Positions 16,798 through 24,952 of a DNA stretch of 64,000 nt are shown here, piece by piece. The position numbers and the translations under genes are program-made. How positions within the stretch are numbered: the first letter of the stretch is position 1; the number at the start of each line of letters is the position of its first letter. Below the pieces are notes generated by a model that did not search any database, was not told the origin of the DNA, and saw only the letters and a list, made by a program, of their open reading frames with translations. This DNA comes from Streptomyces fildesensis (GTDB taxonomy: Bacteria; Actinomycetota; Actinomycetes; Streptomycetales; Streptomycetaceae), in assembly GCF_016107395.1 (NCBI RefSeq), contig NZ_JAAIKO010000019.1, positions 1 to 64,000 on the forward strand, given 5' to 3'.

Positions 16798-18435
16798 TCA
16801 GGCTTCGGAGACCCGGCCGTCCGCGACCTCGATGCGCCGCGTGGTGCTCACCGCGTCCAGCATCCGCCGGTCGTGCGTGACCAGCAGCAGCGTGCCGTTG
16901 TACGAGGCGAGCGCCGACTCCAGCTGCTCGATCGCGGGCAGGTCCAGGTGGTTGGTCGGCTCGTCGAGGACCAGCAGATTGACGCCGCGGGCCTGCAGCA
17001 GGGCCAGCGCGGCACGGGTCCGCTCCCCCGGCGACAGCGTCGCCGCGGGGCGCAGCACGTGCGCGGCCTTGAGGCCGAACTTGGCGAGCAGCGTCCGCAC
17101 GTCGGCGGGCTCCAGGTCGGGGACCGACAGCGAGAACGCGTCCATCAGCGGTTCGTCGCCGAAGAACAGTCCGCGGGCCTGGTCCACCTCGCCCACGACG
17201 ACGCCCGGGCCGAGTGCCGCGTTGCCGGCGTCCAGCGGGAGCCGGCCGAGCAGCGCGGCAAGCAGCGTGGACTTGCCGGAGCCGTTGGCGCCGGTGATCG
17301 CGACCCGGTCCGCCCAGTCGATCTGCAGGTCCACCGGGCCGAACGTGAAGTCCCCGCGGCGGACCTCGGCTCCGCGCAGCGTCGCCACCACGGCCCCGGA
17401 CCGGGGCGCCGCGGCGATCTCCATCTTGAGCTCCCACTCCTTGCGGGGCTCTTCGACGACGTCGAGGCGTTCGATCATGCGCTGCGTCTGGCGGGCCTTC
17501 GCGGCCTGCTTCTCGGACGCCTCGCTGCGGAACTTGCGGCCGATCTTGTCGTTGTCCGTCGCCTTGCGGCGGGCGTTCTTGACACCCTGGTCCATCCACG
17601 AGCGCTGCATCTGTCCGCGCGCTTCGAGGGAGGACTTCTTGTCGGCGAACTCGTCGTACTCCTCGCGGGCGTGCCGGCGGGCGACCTCGCGCTCCTCCAG
17701 GTACGCCTCGTAGCCGCCGCCGTAGATGTTCACCTGCTGCTGGGCGAGGTCGAGTTCGACGACCTTGGTGACGGTGCGGCTGAGGAACTCGCGGTCATGG
17801 CTGACGACGACGGTGCCGGCGCGGAGCCCCTTGACGAACTTCTCCAGCCGGTCGAGGCCGTCGAGGTCCAGGTCGTTGGTGGGCTCGTCGAGCAGGAACA
17901 CGTCGTAGCGGCTGAGGAGCAGCGAGGCGAGGCCGGCGCGGGCGGCCTGGCCGCCGGAGAGCGAGGTCATCTGCTGGTCGAGGCCGATGGCCAGCCCCAG
18001 CGAGGCGGCGACCTCCTCGGAGCGCTCCTCCAGGTCCGCGCCGCCGAGGTCGAGCCAGCGCTCCAGGCCGGTGGAGTACGCGTCGTCGGCGCCGGGAGCC
18101 TCGTCGACGAGGGCCTGGGTGGCGGCGTCGAGCGCGCTCTGCGCGGCGGCGACGCCGGTACGGCGGGCGAGGAAGTCCCGTACGGTCTCCCCGGGACGCC
18201 GCTCGGGCTCCTGCGGCAGATGGCCGACGGCGGCGCTGGGCGGGCTCAGCCGCAGCACACCCTGCTCGGGGGTGTCGAGCCCGGCGAGCAGCCGCAGCAG
18301 CGTCGACTTGCCGGCGCCGTTGGCACCGACCAGGCCGATCACATCGCCGGGGGCGACGACGAGTTCGAGGCCGGAGAACAGGACTCGGTCCCCGTGTCCT
18401 GCGGCAAGATCCTTGGCAACAAGAGTGGCACTCAT
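16798..18435 (-). CDS. ABC-F family ATP-binding protein
   Basis: A 545-residue cytosolic protein with two ABC ATPase domains and no membrane segments, the layout of ABC-F ribosome-associated factors. Domain 1: Walker A GANGAGKST (about residue 36), signature LSGGQ and Walker B VFLLDEPTNDLD. The inter-domain linker (about 230-330) is a charged coiled coil (YEAYLEEREVARRHAREEYDEFADKKSSLEARGQMQ). Domain 2: GANGSGKST, LSPGE and LLVLDEPTNHLD. ABC-F proteins relieve ribosome stalling or protect against ribosome-targeting antibiotics. The ATG at 18435 is only 17 bp from the divergent ddaH start. Which ABC-F subclass it belongs to needs a tree. Confidence 0.9.
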   Translation of the reverse strand: MSATLVAKDLAAGHGDRVLFSGLELVVAPGDVIGLVGANGAGKSTLLRLLAGLDTPEQGVLRLSPPSAAVGHLPQEPERRPGETVRDFLARRTGVAAAQSALDAATQALVDEAPGADDAYSTGLERWLDLGGADLEERSEEVAASLGLAIGLDQQMTSLSGGQAARAGLASLLLSRYDVFLLDEPTNDLDLDGLDRLEKFVKGLRAGTVVVSHDREFLSRTVTKVVELDLAQQQVNIYGGGYEAYLEEREVARRHAREEYDEFADKKSSLEARGQMQRSWMDQGVKNARRKATDNDKIGRKFRSEASEKQAAKARQTQRMIERLDVVEEPRKEWELKMEIAAAPRSGAVVATLRGAEVRRGDFTFGPVDLQIDWADRVAITGANGSGKSTLLAALLGRLPLDAGNAALGPGVVVGEVDQARGLFFGDEPLMDAFSLSVPDLEPADVRTLLAKFGLKAAHVLRPAATLSPGERTRAALALLQARGVNLLVLDEPTNHLDLPAIEQLESALASYNGTLLLVTHDRRMLDAVSTTRRIEVADGRVSEA

Positions 18436-18452
18436 CAGGGAGCAGATCCTAT

Positions 18453-19235
18453 ATGCCCAGCAAGAAGGCGATCGTCCGCCGTCCCGGTCCGCGCCTGGCC
18501 GAGGGCCTGGTCACGCACATCGAGCGCTCGCCCGTCGATCCCGCCCTCGCGCTGCGGCAGTGGGAGCGCTACACCGCCGTCCTGGCCGAGCACGGCTGGG
18601 AGACCACTGAGGCCGCCCCGGCGGACGACTGCCCGGACGGGGTGTTCGTCGAGGACACCATGGTCGTGTTCCGGGACGTGGCGCTGATCTCGCGCCCCGG
18701 CGCCCCCACACGGCGCCCGGAGACGGCCGGCGCCGAGGAGGCCGCGGTCGCGCTCGGCTGCTCGGTGCGGCGGATCCAGGAGCCCGGGACGCTGGAGGGC
18801 GGCGACGTCCTGAAGGTCGGGGACACCATCTACGTCGGCCAGGGCGGGCGCACCAACGCGGAGGGCCTGCGGCAGCTGCGTGCGGCCTTCGAGCCGCTGG
18901 GCGCGCGGGTGGTCGGCGTCCCGGTGAAGAAGGTGCTGCACCTGAAATCGGCGGTGACGGCCCTGCCGGACGGAACGATCATCGGATATCCGCCACTGGT
19001 CGACGATCCGGCCATCTTTACGCACTTCCGACCGATGCCGGAGGAGGGTGGGTCACACGTGGTGCTCCTCGGCGGAAATGTGCTGCTCATGGCCGCGAGC
19101 GCTCCCCGGAGCGCGGAGCTGCTGAGCGGCCTGGGATACCGGCCGGTGCTGGTCGACATCAGCGAATTCGAGAAGCTGGAGGGCTGCGTCACGTGCTTGT
19201 CCGTGCGGCTGCGCGAGCTGTCCGCGCGGAGCTAG
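18453..19235 (+). CDS. ddaH: dimethylarginine dimethylaminohydrolase
   Basis: A 260-residue guanidino-modifying enzyme that hydrolyses methylated arginine to citrulline and methylamines. The five-bladed propeller fold motifs are visible: FVEDTMVVF, GTLEGGDVLKVGDTIYVGQGGRTN, the catalytic His in KVLHLKSAVTALPDG and the nucleophile Cys in LEGCVTCLSVR near the C-terminus. The length matches bacterial DDAHs. The gene is expressed away from the ABC-F gene, the two start codons being only 17 bp apart, so their promoters must overlap the opposite coding regions. It is followed by the desaturase operator region on the same strand. Confidence 0.9.
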   Translation: MPSKKAIVRRPGPRLAEGLVTHIERSPVDPALALRQWERYTAVLAEHGWETTEAAPADDCPDGVFVEDTMVVFRDVALISRPGAPTRRPETAGAEEAAVALGCSVRRIQEPGTLEGGDVLKVGDTIYVGQGGRTNAEGLRQLRAAFEPLGARVVGVPVKKVLHLKSAVTALPDGTIIGYPPLVDDPAIFTHFRPMPEEGGSHVVLLGGNVLLMAASAPRSAELLSGLGYRPVLVDISEFEKLEGCVTCLSVRLRELSARS

Positions 19236-19305
19236 TCATTCCGTATCTGTCGGTAGTCGTTCCATACACCCAGCGGGGCGACGGTTGCCTTTTCGGCGAC
19301 TCATA

Positions 19306-19338
19306 ACCTACGGTAGCGTAACTTACGTCCCCGTAGGT
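19306..19338. promoter_or_regulatory. 33-bp near-perfect dyad operator upstream of the desaturase gene
   Basis: Outer arms ACCTACGG and CCGTAGGT (8 bp, perfect) flank inner arms CGTAA and TTACG (5 bp, perfect) with symmetric 3-bp spacers and one central C. The dyad ends 25 bp before the GTG start of the acyl-ACP desaturase. This nested architecture is what a dimer-of-dimers TetR-type repressor would bind; TACGG/CCGTA repeats are common at fatty-acid desaturase promoters in actinobacteria (recollection, not verified). No regulator gene is adjacent. Confidence 0.75.
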
Positions 19339-19363
19339 GCCTTGCCAGCCATCAGGAGCCACC

Positions 19364-20332
19364 GTGACCATCACCGAATCCCACCGTCCCGGATCGGACA
19401 CATGGAGTGACGCGCGGCTGCTGTACGCCCTGGAAGAGGTCGTCGAGACCGAGCTCAACCGTCACCTCGCCGTAGCCAAGGAATGGATGCCGCACGAGTA
19501 CGTGCCGTGGAGCGACGGCCGTAACTTCGACGGGATCATGGGCGGCGAGGCCTGGGCCCCCGAGCAGTCCAAGGTCACCGACATCGGCCGGATCGCGCTC
19601 GTCGTGAACCTGCTCACCGAGGACAACCTCCCGAGCTACCACCACGAGATCGCCTCGCTCTTCGGCCGCGACGGCGCCTGGGGCACCTGGGTGCACCGCT
19701 GGACCGCGGAAGAGGGCCGGCACGGCATCGTCATGCGTGACTACCTGCTGACCAGCCGTGCCGTGGACCCGGTCGAGCTGGAGCGCTTCCGCATGATGCA
19801 CATGTCGGAGGGCTTCGAGTCCGACAACCGGCACAGCATGCTGCACTCGGTGGCCTACGTGGCCTTCCAGGAGCTGGCCACCCGCGTCTCGCACCGCAAC
19901 ACCGGACACCAGTCGGGGGACCCGGTCTGCGACCGGATGCTGGCCCGGATCGCGACCGACGAGAACCTGCACATGGTCTTCTACCGCAACCTGCTCGCGG
20001 CGGCACTGCAGCTCGCTCCCGACCTGACGATGCAGGCCATCCGCGATGTCGTCGTGCAGTTCCGGATGCCCGGTCACGGCATGCCCGGCTTCGAGCGGGC
20101 GGCGGCCCGGATGGCCATCGGCGGCATCTACAACCTGCGCATCCACCACGACGACGTGCTGCAGCCGGTGCTGCGCCACCTCAAGGTCCTCGAGGTCAGC
20201 GGCCTGAGCCCGGACGGACTGCGGGCACAGGAAGAGCTCGGCATGTTCATGGGCGGCCTCAACGACCAGGCCGTGAAGTTCGACGAGCGCAAGCTCGCGC
20301 TCGATGCGCGACGGGCGGCCCGCGCCTCCTGA
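19364..20332 (+). CDS. acyl-ACP desaturase (ferritin-like di-iron)
   Basis: A 322-residue soluble fatty-acid desaturase of the plant stearoyl-ACP/mycobacterial DesA type, inserting a double bond in an acyl-ACP chain with reduced ferredoxin. The di-iron ligands are expected in LTEDNLPSYHHEIAS, WTAEEGRHGIVMRDYL and ATDENLHMVFYRNLL, the paired E-x-x-H motifs of the family. The GTG at 19364 has CAGGAG six bases upstream. It lies directly behind a 33-bp dyad operator and ends at a strong intrinsic terminator, so it is a single-gene, probably repressor-controlled unit. No dedicated reductase gene is nearby. Confidence 0.9.
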   Translation: MTITESHRPGSDTWSDARLLYALEEVVETELNRHLAVAKEWMPHEYVPWSDGRNFDGIMGGEAWAPEQSKVTDIGRIALVVNLLTEDNLPSYHHEIASLFGRDGAWGTWVHRWTAEEGRHGIVMRDYLLTSRAVDPVELERFRMMHMSEGFESDNRHSMLHSVAYVAFQELATRVSHRNTGHQSGDPVCDRMLARIATDENLHMVFYRNLLAAALQLAPDLTMQAIRDVVVQFRMPGHGMPGFERAAARMAIGGIYNLRIHHDDVLQPVLRHLKVLEVSGLSPDGLRAQEELGMFMGGLNDQAVKFDERKLALDARRAARAS

Positions 20333-20388
20333 CGCCCGGCCGAGCGGCCACCCCTCTCGGATCAGCGCGCGAACGCGACACTGCTCGC

Positions 20389-20435
20389 ACCGCCCATCGC
20401 CCCTGCGCACCAGCGCGGGGGCGATGGGCGGTTTT
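20389..20435 (+). terminator. rho-independent terminator of the desaturase gene
   Basis: A 15-bp perfect stem (20389-20403 with 20418-20432) and 14-base loop, followed immediately by TTTT. It is the clearest intrinsic terminator in the window and separates the desaturase from the acyl-CoA operon. Confidence 0.9.
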
Positions 20436-20450
20436 CGTGTGCGGCCAGAA

Positions 20451-20472
20451 AATCATGCATGCACGCTTGATT
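20451..20472. promoter_or_regulatory. candidate operator of the acyl-CoA catabolic operon
   Basis: A 22-bp imperfect palindrome with outer arms AATCA/TGATT and an inner TGCATGCA-like core, symmetric at 18 of 22 positions. It lies about 70 bp before the first gene of the operon, whose last gene is a TetR regulator, so it is a candidate autoregulatory site. A TTGATT at 20467-20472 could serve as a -35 element overlapping it. Confidence 0.4.
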
Positions 20473-20538
20473 GTTCTTGGCGGCACTGCCAGTCTCTGAC
20501 CCACAACGTTGCTGACCGGGTGTCAACAAGGGGTGGTC

Positions 20539-21417
20539 ATGGCCGATCCACTGTCCGTGCTCGTCGACCTGCGGGCCGAGAGCGAAGACCTCGACCGGCT
20601 GGTGGCGCCGCTCCCGGCGGACCGCTGGGCGGCGCCCACCCCCGCCGAGGGCTGGACGATCGCCCACCAGATCGCCCACCTCGCCTGGACCGACGGCGTC
20701 GCCCTGATCTCGGTGACCGACCCCGAGGCGTTCGCCCGGGAGACCGAGCGGGCCGCCGCGACCTTCGAGACGTTCGTCGACGACGAGGCCCGCAAGGGCG
20801 CGTCGCTGCCGCCGGCCGAGCTGCTGAAACGCTGGCGCACGGGCCGCCAGGCCCTCCTCGACGCCCTGGCCGCTCAGCCGCCCGGCACCCGTTTCCCCTG
20901 GTACGGGCCCCCGATGAGCGCCGCCTCGATGGCCACCGGGCGGCTGATGGAGACCTGGGCGCACGGCCAGGACGTCGCCGACGCCCTGGACGCCCGGCGT
21001 GAGCCGACCGGCCGGCTGCGGCACGTGGCCCGGATCGGTGTGCGGGCCCGCGACTACGCGTACTTCGTACGGGGACTGAAGCCGCCCGCCGAGGAGTTCC
21101 GGGTCGAACTGACGGCGCCCGACGGCGAGCTGTGGACGTACGGGCCCGAGGACGCCGAGCAGCGGGTGACGGGTCCCATGATCGACTTCTGTCTGCTGGC
21201 CACCCAGCGCAGGCACCGCGACGACCTGGCCGTACGCGCCGAGGGGGAGGACGCGGACCGCTGGCTGGAGATCGCACAGGCCTTCGCCGGACCGGCGGGA
21301 CCGGGTCGCGAACCGCAGTCCCCGACCCGGCCGAGGCCGGTGGACCCTCCTCGATCCGTGAATGCGCCGGAGTCGGCGGACGCCGCGTCCGCGCAAGAGG
21401 ACGGGGCCGGCGCATGA
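20539..21417 (+). CDS. TIGR03084 family metal-binding protein (maleylpyruvate isomerase-like)
   Basis: A 292-residue member of the DinB/maleylpyruvate-isomerase-like superfamily. The N-terminal four-helix bundle contains the metal-site histidines in WTIAHQIAHLAWTD and METWAHGQDVADAL. The rest (about 180-250) is the SCP2-like C-terminal part, VELTAPDGELWTYGPEDAEQRVTGPMIDF, and there is a disordered Pro-rich tail. The reaction is unknown; the family frequently sits with acyl-CoA carboxylase operons. The ATG at 20539 has AAGGGG upstream. Its stop overlaps the carboxylase beta-subunit start (ATGA), marking it as the first gene of the operon. Confidence 0.8.
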   Translation: MADPLSVLVDLRAESEDLDRLVAPLPADRWAAPTPAEGWTIAHQIAHLAWTDGVALISVTDPEAFARETERAAATFETFVDDEARKGASLPPAELLKRWRTGRQALLDALAAQPPGTRFPWYGPPMSAASMATGRLMETWAHGQDVADALDARREPTGRLRHVARIGVRARDYAYFVRGLKPPAEEFRVELTAPDGELWTYGPEDAEQRVTGPMIDFCLLATQRRHRDDLAVRAEGEDADRWLEIAQAFAGPAGPGREPQSPTRPRPVDPPRSVNAPESADAASAQEDGAGA

Positions 21418-23003
21418 CTCTCCTGGACACCGCGGACGAGGAGTACACGGCCAACCGCGCGACCATGCTCGCCCGGCTCGCGGAGGTCGACGCCGCGCAC
21501 ACCACCGCGATCGACGGCGGCGGAGCGAAGTACGTGGAGCGGCACCGCAAGCGCGGCAAGCTGCTCGCCCGCGAGCGCATCGAGCTGCTGCTCGACCCGG
21601 ACACCCCGTTCCTCGAACTCTCACCGCTCGCCGCCTGGGGCAGCGACTACCCGGTGGGCGCTTCGCTGGTCACGGGCATCGGTGTCGTGGAGGGCGTCGA
21701 GTGTCTGATCACCGCCAGCGACCCGACCGTGCGCGGCGGCGCCAGCAACCCGTGGACGCTGAAGAAGGCGCTGCGCGCCAACGAGATCGCCTTCGCCAAC
21801 CGGCTGCCGGTGATCAGCCTCGTCGAGTCCGGCGGCGCCGATCTCCCCAGCCAGAAGGAGATCTTCATACCCGGCGGCGCGCTGTTCCGGGACCTGACGC
21901 GGCTGTCGGCCGCCGGGATCCCCACCATCGCCGTCGTCTTCGGCAACTCGACCGCGGGCGGGGCGTACATCCCCGGCATGTCCGACCACGTGATCATGGT
22001 CAAGGACCGGTCGAAGGTCTTCCTCGGTGGACCGCCGCTGGTCAAGATGGCGACCGGCGAGGAGAGCGACGACGAGTCGCTGGGCGGCGCCGACATGCAC
22101 GCTCGGGTCTCCGGTCTCGCCGACTACTACGCCCTCGACGAGCCCGACGCCCTGCGGACCGCCCGCCGCGTCGTCTCCCGCCTCAACTGGCGCAAGCAGG
22201 GCCCGGCCCCGCGGGCGTCCGTCGAACCGCCGCTGCACGATGAGGACGAGCTGCTCGGTATCGTCCCCGGCGATCTGCGGACGCCCTTCGACCCCCGCGA
22301 GGTGATCACCCGCGTCGTCGACGGCTCGCGGTTCGACGAGTTCAAGCCGCTGTACGGGCCGAGCCTGGCCACCGGCTGGGCCGAGGTGCACGGCTACCCC
22401 GTCGGGATCCTCGCCAACGCGCAGGGCGTGCTGTTCAGCGCCGAATCGCAGAAGGCCGCGCAGTTCATCCAGCTCGCCAACCAGCGGGACATCCCGCTGC
22501 TCTTCCTGCACAACACCACCGGCTACATGGTCGGCAAGGAGTACGAGCAGGCCGGGATCATCAAGCACGGCGCCATGATGATCAACGCGGTCGCCAACTC
22601 CAAGGTCCCGCATCTGTCGGTCCTGATGGGCGCGAGCTACGGCGCCGGCCACTACGGCATGTGCGGCCGGGCCTTCGACCCGCGCTTCCTCTTCGCCTGG
22701 CCCAGCGCCAAGTCCGCCGTGATGGGGCCCGCCCAGCTCGCCGGGGTGCTCTCGATCGTCGCCCGCCAGTCGGCGGCGGCGAAGGGACTGCCGTACGACG
22801 ACGAGGCGGACGCCGCGCTGCGCGCCATGGTCGAGCAGCAGATCGAGTCCGAGTCGCTCCCGATGTTCCTGTCCGGACGGCTCTACGACGACGGCGTCAT
22901 CGACCCGCGCGACACGCGGACCGTACTCGGCCTGTGCCTGTCAGCCCTGCACGGCGCGCCCGTCGAGGGCGCGCGTGGCGGCTTCGGCGTCTTCCGGATG
23001 TGA
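21414..23003 (+). CDS. acyl-CoA carboxylase, carboxyltransferase (beta) subunit
   Basis: A 529-residue carboxyltransferase of the methylcrotonyl/geranyl/propionyl-CoA carboxylase class. It transfers CO2 from carboxybiotin to an acyl-CoA. Typical segments are GKLLARERIELLLDPDTPFLELSPLAAW, VESGGADLPSQKEIFIPGG, FGNSTAGGAYIPGMSDHVIMVKDRSKVFLGGPPLV and FLHNTTGYMVGKEYEQAGIIKHGAMMINAV. The sequence resembles MccB-type subunits (single polypeptide, GG-rich oxyanion loops), so methylcrotonyl-CoA in leucine catabolism is a good guess. However, the HMG-CoA lyase usual for that pathway is not in the operon. It is followed by its biotin carboxylase partner. Confidence 0.9.
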   Translation: MTLLDTADEEYTANRATMLARLAEVDAAHTTAIDGGGAKYVERHRKRGKLLARERIELLLDPDTPFLELSPLAAWGSDYPVGASLVTGIGVVEGVECLITASDPTVRGGASNPWTLKKALRANEIAFANRLPVISLVESGGADLPSQKEIFIPGGALFRDLTRLSAAGIPTIAVVFGNSTAGGAYIPGMSDHVIMVKDRSKVFLGGPPLVKMATGEESDDESLGGADMHARVSGLADYYALDEPDALRTARRVVSRLNWRKQGPAPRASVEPPLHDEDELLGIVPGDLRTPFDPREVITRVVDGSRFDEFKPLYGPSLATGWAEVHGYPVGILANAQGVLFSAESQKAAQFIQLANQRDIPLLFLHNTTGYMVGKEYEQAGIIKHGAMMINAVANSKVPHLSVLMGASYGAGHYGMCGRAFDPRFLFAWPSAKSAVMGPAQLAGVLSIVARQSAAAKGLPYDDEADAALRAMVEQQIESESLPMFLSGRLYDDGVIDPRDTRTVLGLCLSALHGAPVEGARGGFGVFRM

Positions 23004-23035
23004 GGGCAGTGATGCCGGATGTGAGGGCAGTGATG
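22994..23035 (+). repeat. perfect 21-bp tandem duplication of the beta-stop/alpha-start junction
   Basis: Two identical 21-bp units (22994-23014 and 23015-23035) each contain CCGGATGTGAGGGCAGTGATG, so the ribosome binding site and start codon of the alpha-subunit gene are present twice in the same frame. The second ATG, at 23033, gives the conserved N-terminus MIESVLVANRG; the first would add MPDVRAV. Confidence 0.9.
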
Positions 23036-24952
23036 ATCGAGTCCGTTCTGGTGGCCAACCGCGGCGAAATCGCCCGGCGGGTCTTCCGCACCTGCCGTGA
23101 CCTGGGGATCGCCACGGTCGCGGTGTACTCCGACGCGGACGCCGGCGCCCCGCACGTACGGGAGGCCGACACCGCCGTACGCCTGCCGGGGAACGCTCCC
23201 GCCGACACGTATCTGCGCGGCGATCTGATCGTCGCGGCCGCCAAGGCGGCGGGTGCGGACGCCGTCCACCCCGGATACGGCTTCCTCTCCGAGAACGCCG
23301 GCTTCGCCCAGGCCGTGCTCGACGCGGGGCTGGTCTGGATCGGCCCGTCCCCCGGCGTGATCGAGTCCATGGGGTCCAAGACCCGCGCCAAGAGCATCAT
23401 GTCGGCGGCCTCCGTTCCGGTGCTGACCGGTCTCCGGCCGGAGTCGATCGGTCCGGACGACCTCCCGGTGTTGGTGAAGGCGGCGGCCGGCGGCGGCGGG
23501 CGCGGCATGCGGATCGTGCGGGATCTCGCGCTGCTGGACGAGGAGTTGGCCGCGGCGCGTGCCGAGGCGGCCTCGGCCTTCGGCGACGGTGAGGTCTTCG
23601 TCGAGCCGTTCGTGGAGACGGGCCGGCATATCGAGGTGCAGGTCCTCGCGGACACCCATGGAACGGTGTGGACGCTCGGCGAACGGGACTGTTCGGTGCA
23701 GCGCCGGCACCAGAAGGTGATCGAGGAGACCCCGGCGCCGGGCATCGGCGACGAGTTGCGCCGTACGCTGCACGACGCCGCCTCCGCGGCCGCCCGCGCG
23801 ATCGGCTACACCGGTGCCGGCACCGTCGAGTTCCTGGTGACGCCGGGCGGCCGTCCGTTCTTCCTGGAGGTGAACACCCGCCTCCAGGTCGAACACCCGG
23901 TCACCGAATGTGTGACTGGACTCGACCTCGTACAGCTCCAGCTGCGGATAGCCGAGGGCGCCGCGCTGCCGGCGGAGCCGCCCGCGCCGCAGGGCCACGC
24001 GATCGAGGCCCGGCTGTACGCCGAGGACCCGGCACGCGGCTGGCAGCCGCAGTCCGGCGTCCTGCACCGGATGGAGCTGCCCGAACTGCCCGAACTGCGG
24101 CTCGACTCAGGGGTGGTGAGCGGCGACACCATCGGCGTGCACTACGACCCGATGCTCGCCAAGGTCATCGCCTGGGCCGACACCCGGGACGAGGCCGTAC
24201 GGCTGCTCGCCCGCGCCCTGGAACGTGCCCGGCTGCACGGCCCGGTCACCAACCGGGAGCTGCTGGTGCGCGTGCTGCGGCACCCGGAGTTCGCGGCGGG
24301 CCGGCACTCCACCGCGTTCCTGGAACAGCACAGCTCGGTACTGGCCGGCGACGGCGCGGACACCGGTCCCGTACGGCTGGCGGCGCTCGCCGCCGCGCTG
24401 TCCGACGCGTCGGGCCGCTCCGCGTTCGGCGGCTGGCGAAACGTCCCTTCCCAGCCGCAGACCAAGAACTACGCGACGGTGCCCGGCGCCGAGCCGTACG
24501 AGGTCCGGTACCGCCTCACCCGTTCCGGCCTGGACGCCCCGGACCATCCGGGGGTGCGGCTGCTGCACGCGGAACGCGGCCAGGTCGTCCTGGAGGCGGA
24601 CGGGGTACGCCGCGCGTTCGACGTGGCGGTCTACGGCGACCGGGTCCATGTCGACTGCGCACTCGGCGCGTTCGCCTTCACCGCCCTACCGCGCTTCCCG
24701 GAACCGGTCAGCGGCACCGAGCCGGGCTCGCTGCTCGCTCCCATGCCCGGCACCGTCATCCGGATCGGTGAATTCGCCGTCGGCGACCACGTCGAAGCGG
24801 GCCGCCCGCTGCTCTGGCTCGAGGCGATGAAGATGGAGCACCGGATCACCGCTCCCGCCTCGGGAACGCTCACCGCACTGAACGCCGAGGTCGGCCGTCA
24901 GGTCGACGTCGGCGCCGTACTCGCCGTCGTCAAGGAGGAAGCACGCCCATGA
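23033..24952 (+). CDS. acyl-CoA carboxylase, biotin carboxylase/BCCP (alpha) subunit
   Basis: A 639-residue biotin-dependent subunit. The biotin carboxylase domain (1-445) has the N-terminal VLVANRGEIARRVFRTCRDLGI, the Gly-rich ATP loop KAAAGGGGRGMRIV, and EVNTRLQVEHPVTECVTGLDLVQLQLRIAEG. The C-terminal biotinyl domain carries the canonical biotinylation site EAMKMEH, with Lys at about residue 599. It forms a holo-complex with the preceding carboxyltransferase. I chose ATG 23033, although a duplicated in-frame ATG at 23012 could add seven residues. The stop overlaps the acyl-CoA dehydrogenase start. Confidence 0.93.
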   Translation: MIESVLVANRGEIARRVFRTCRDLGIATVAVYSDADAGAPHVREADTAVRLPGNAPADTYLRGDLIVAAAKAAGADAVHPGYGFLSENAGFAQAVLDAGLVWIGPSPGVIESMGSKTRAKSIMSAASVPVLTGLRPESIGPDDLPVLVKAAAGGGGRGMRIVRDLALLDEELAAARAEAASAFGDGEVFVEPFVETGRHIEVQVLADTHGTVWTLGERDCSVQRRHQKVIEETPAPGIGDELRRTLHDAASAAARAIGYTGAGTVEFLVTPGGRPFFLEVNTRLQVEHPVTECVTGLDLVQLQLRIAEGAALPAEPPAPQGHAIEARLYAEDPARGWQPQSGVLHRMELPELPELRLDSGVVSGDTIGVHYDPMLAKVIAWADTRDEAVRLLARALERARLHGPVTNRELLVRVLRHPEFAAGRHSTAFLEQHSSVLAGDGADTGPVRLAALAAALSDASGRSAFGGWRNVPSQPQTKNYATVPGAEPYEVRYRLTRSGLDAPDHPGVRLLHAERGQVVLEADGVRRAFDVAVYGDRVHVDCALGAFAFTALPRFPEPVSGTEPGSLLAPMPGTVIRIGEFAVGDHVEAGRPLLWLEAMKMEHRITAPASGTLTALNAEVGRQVDVGAVLAVVKEEARP

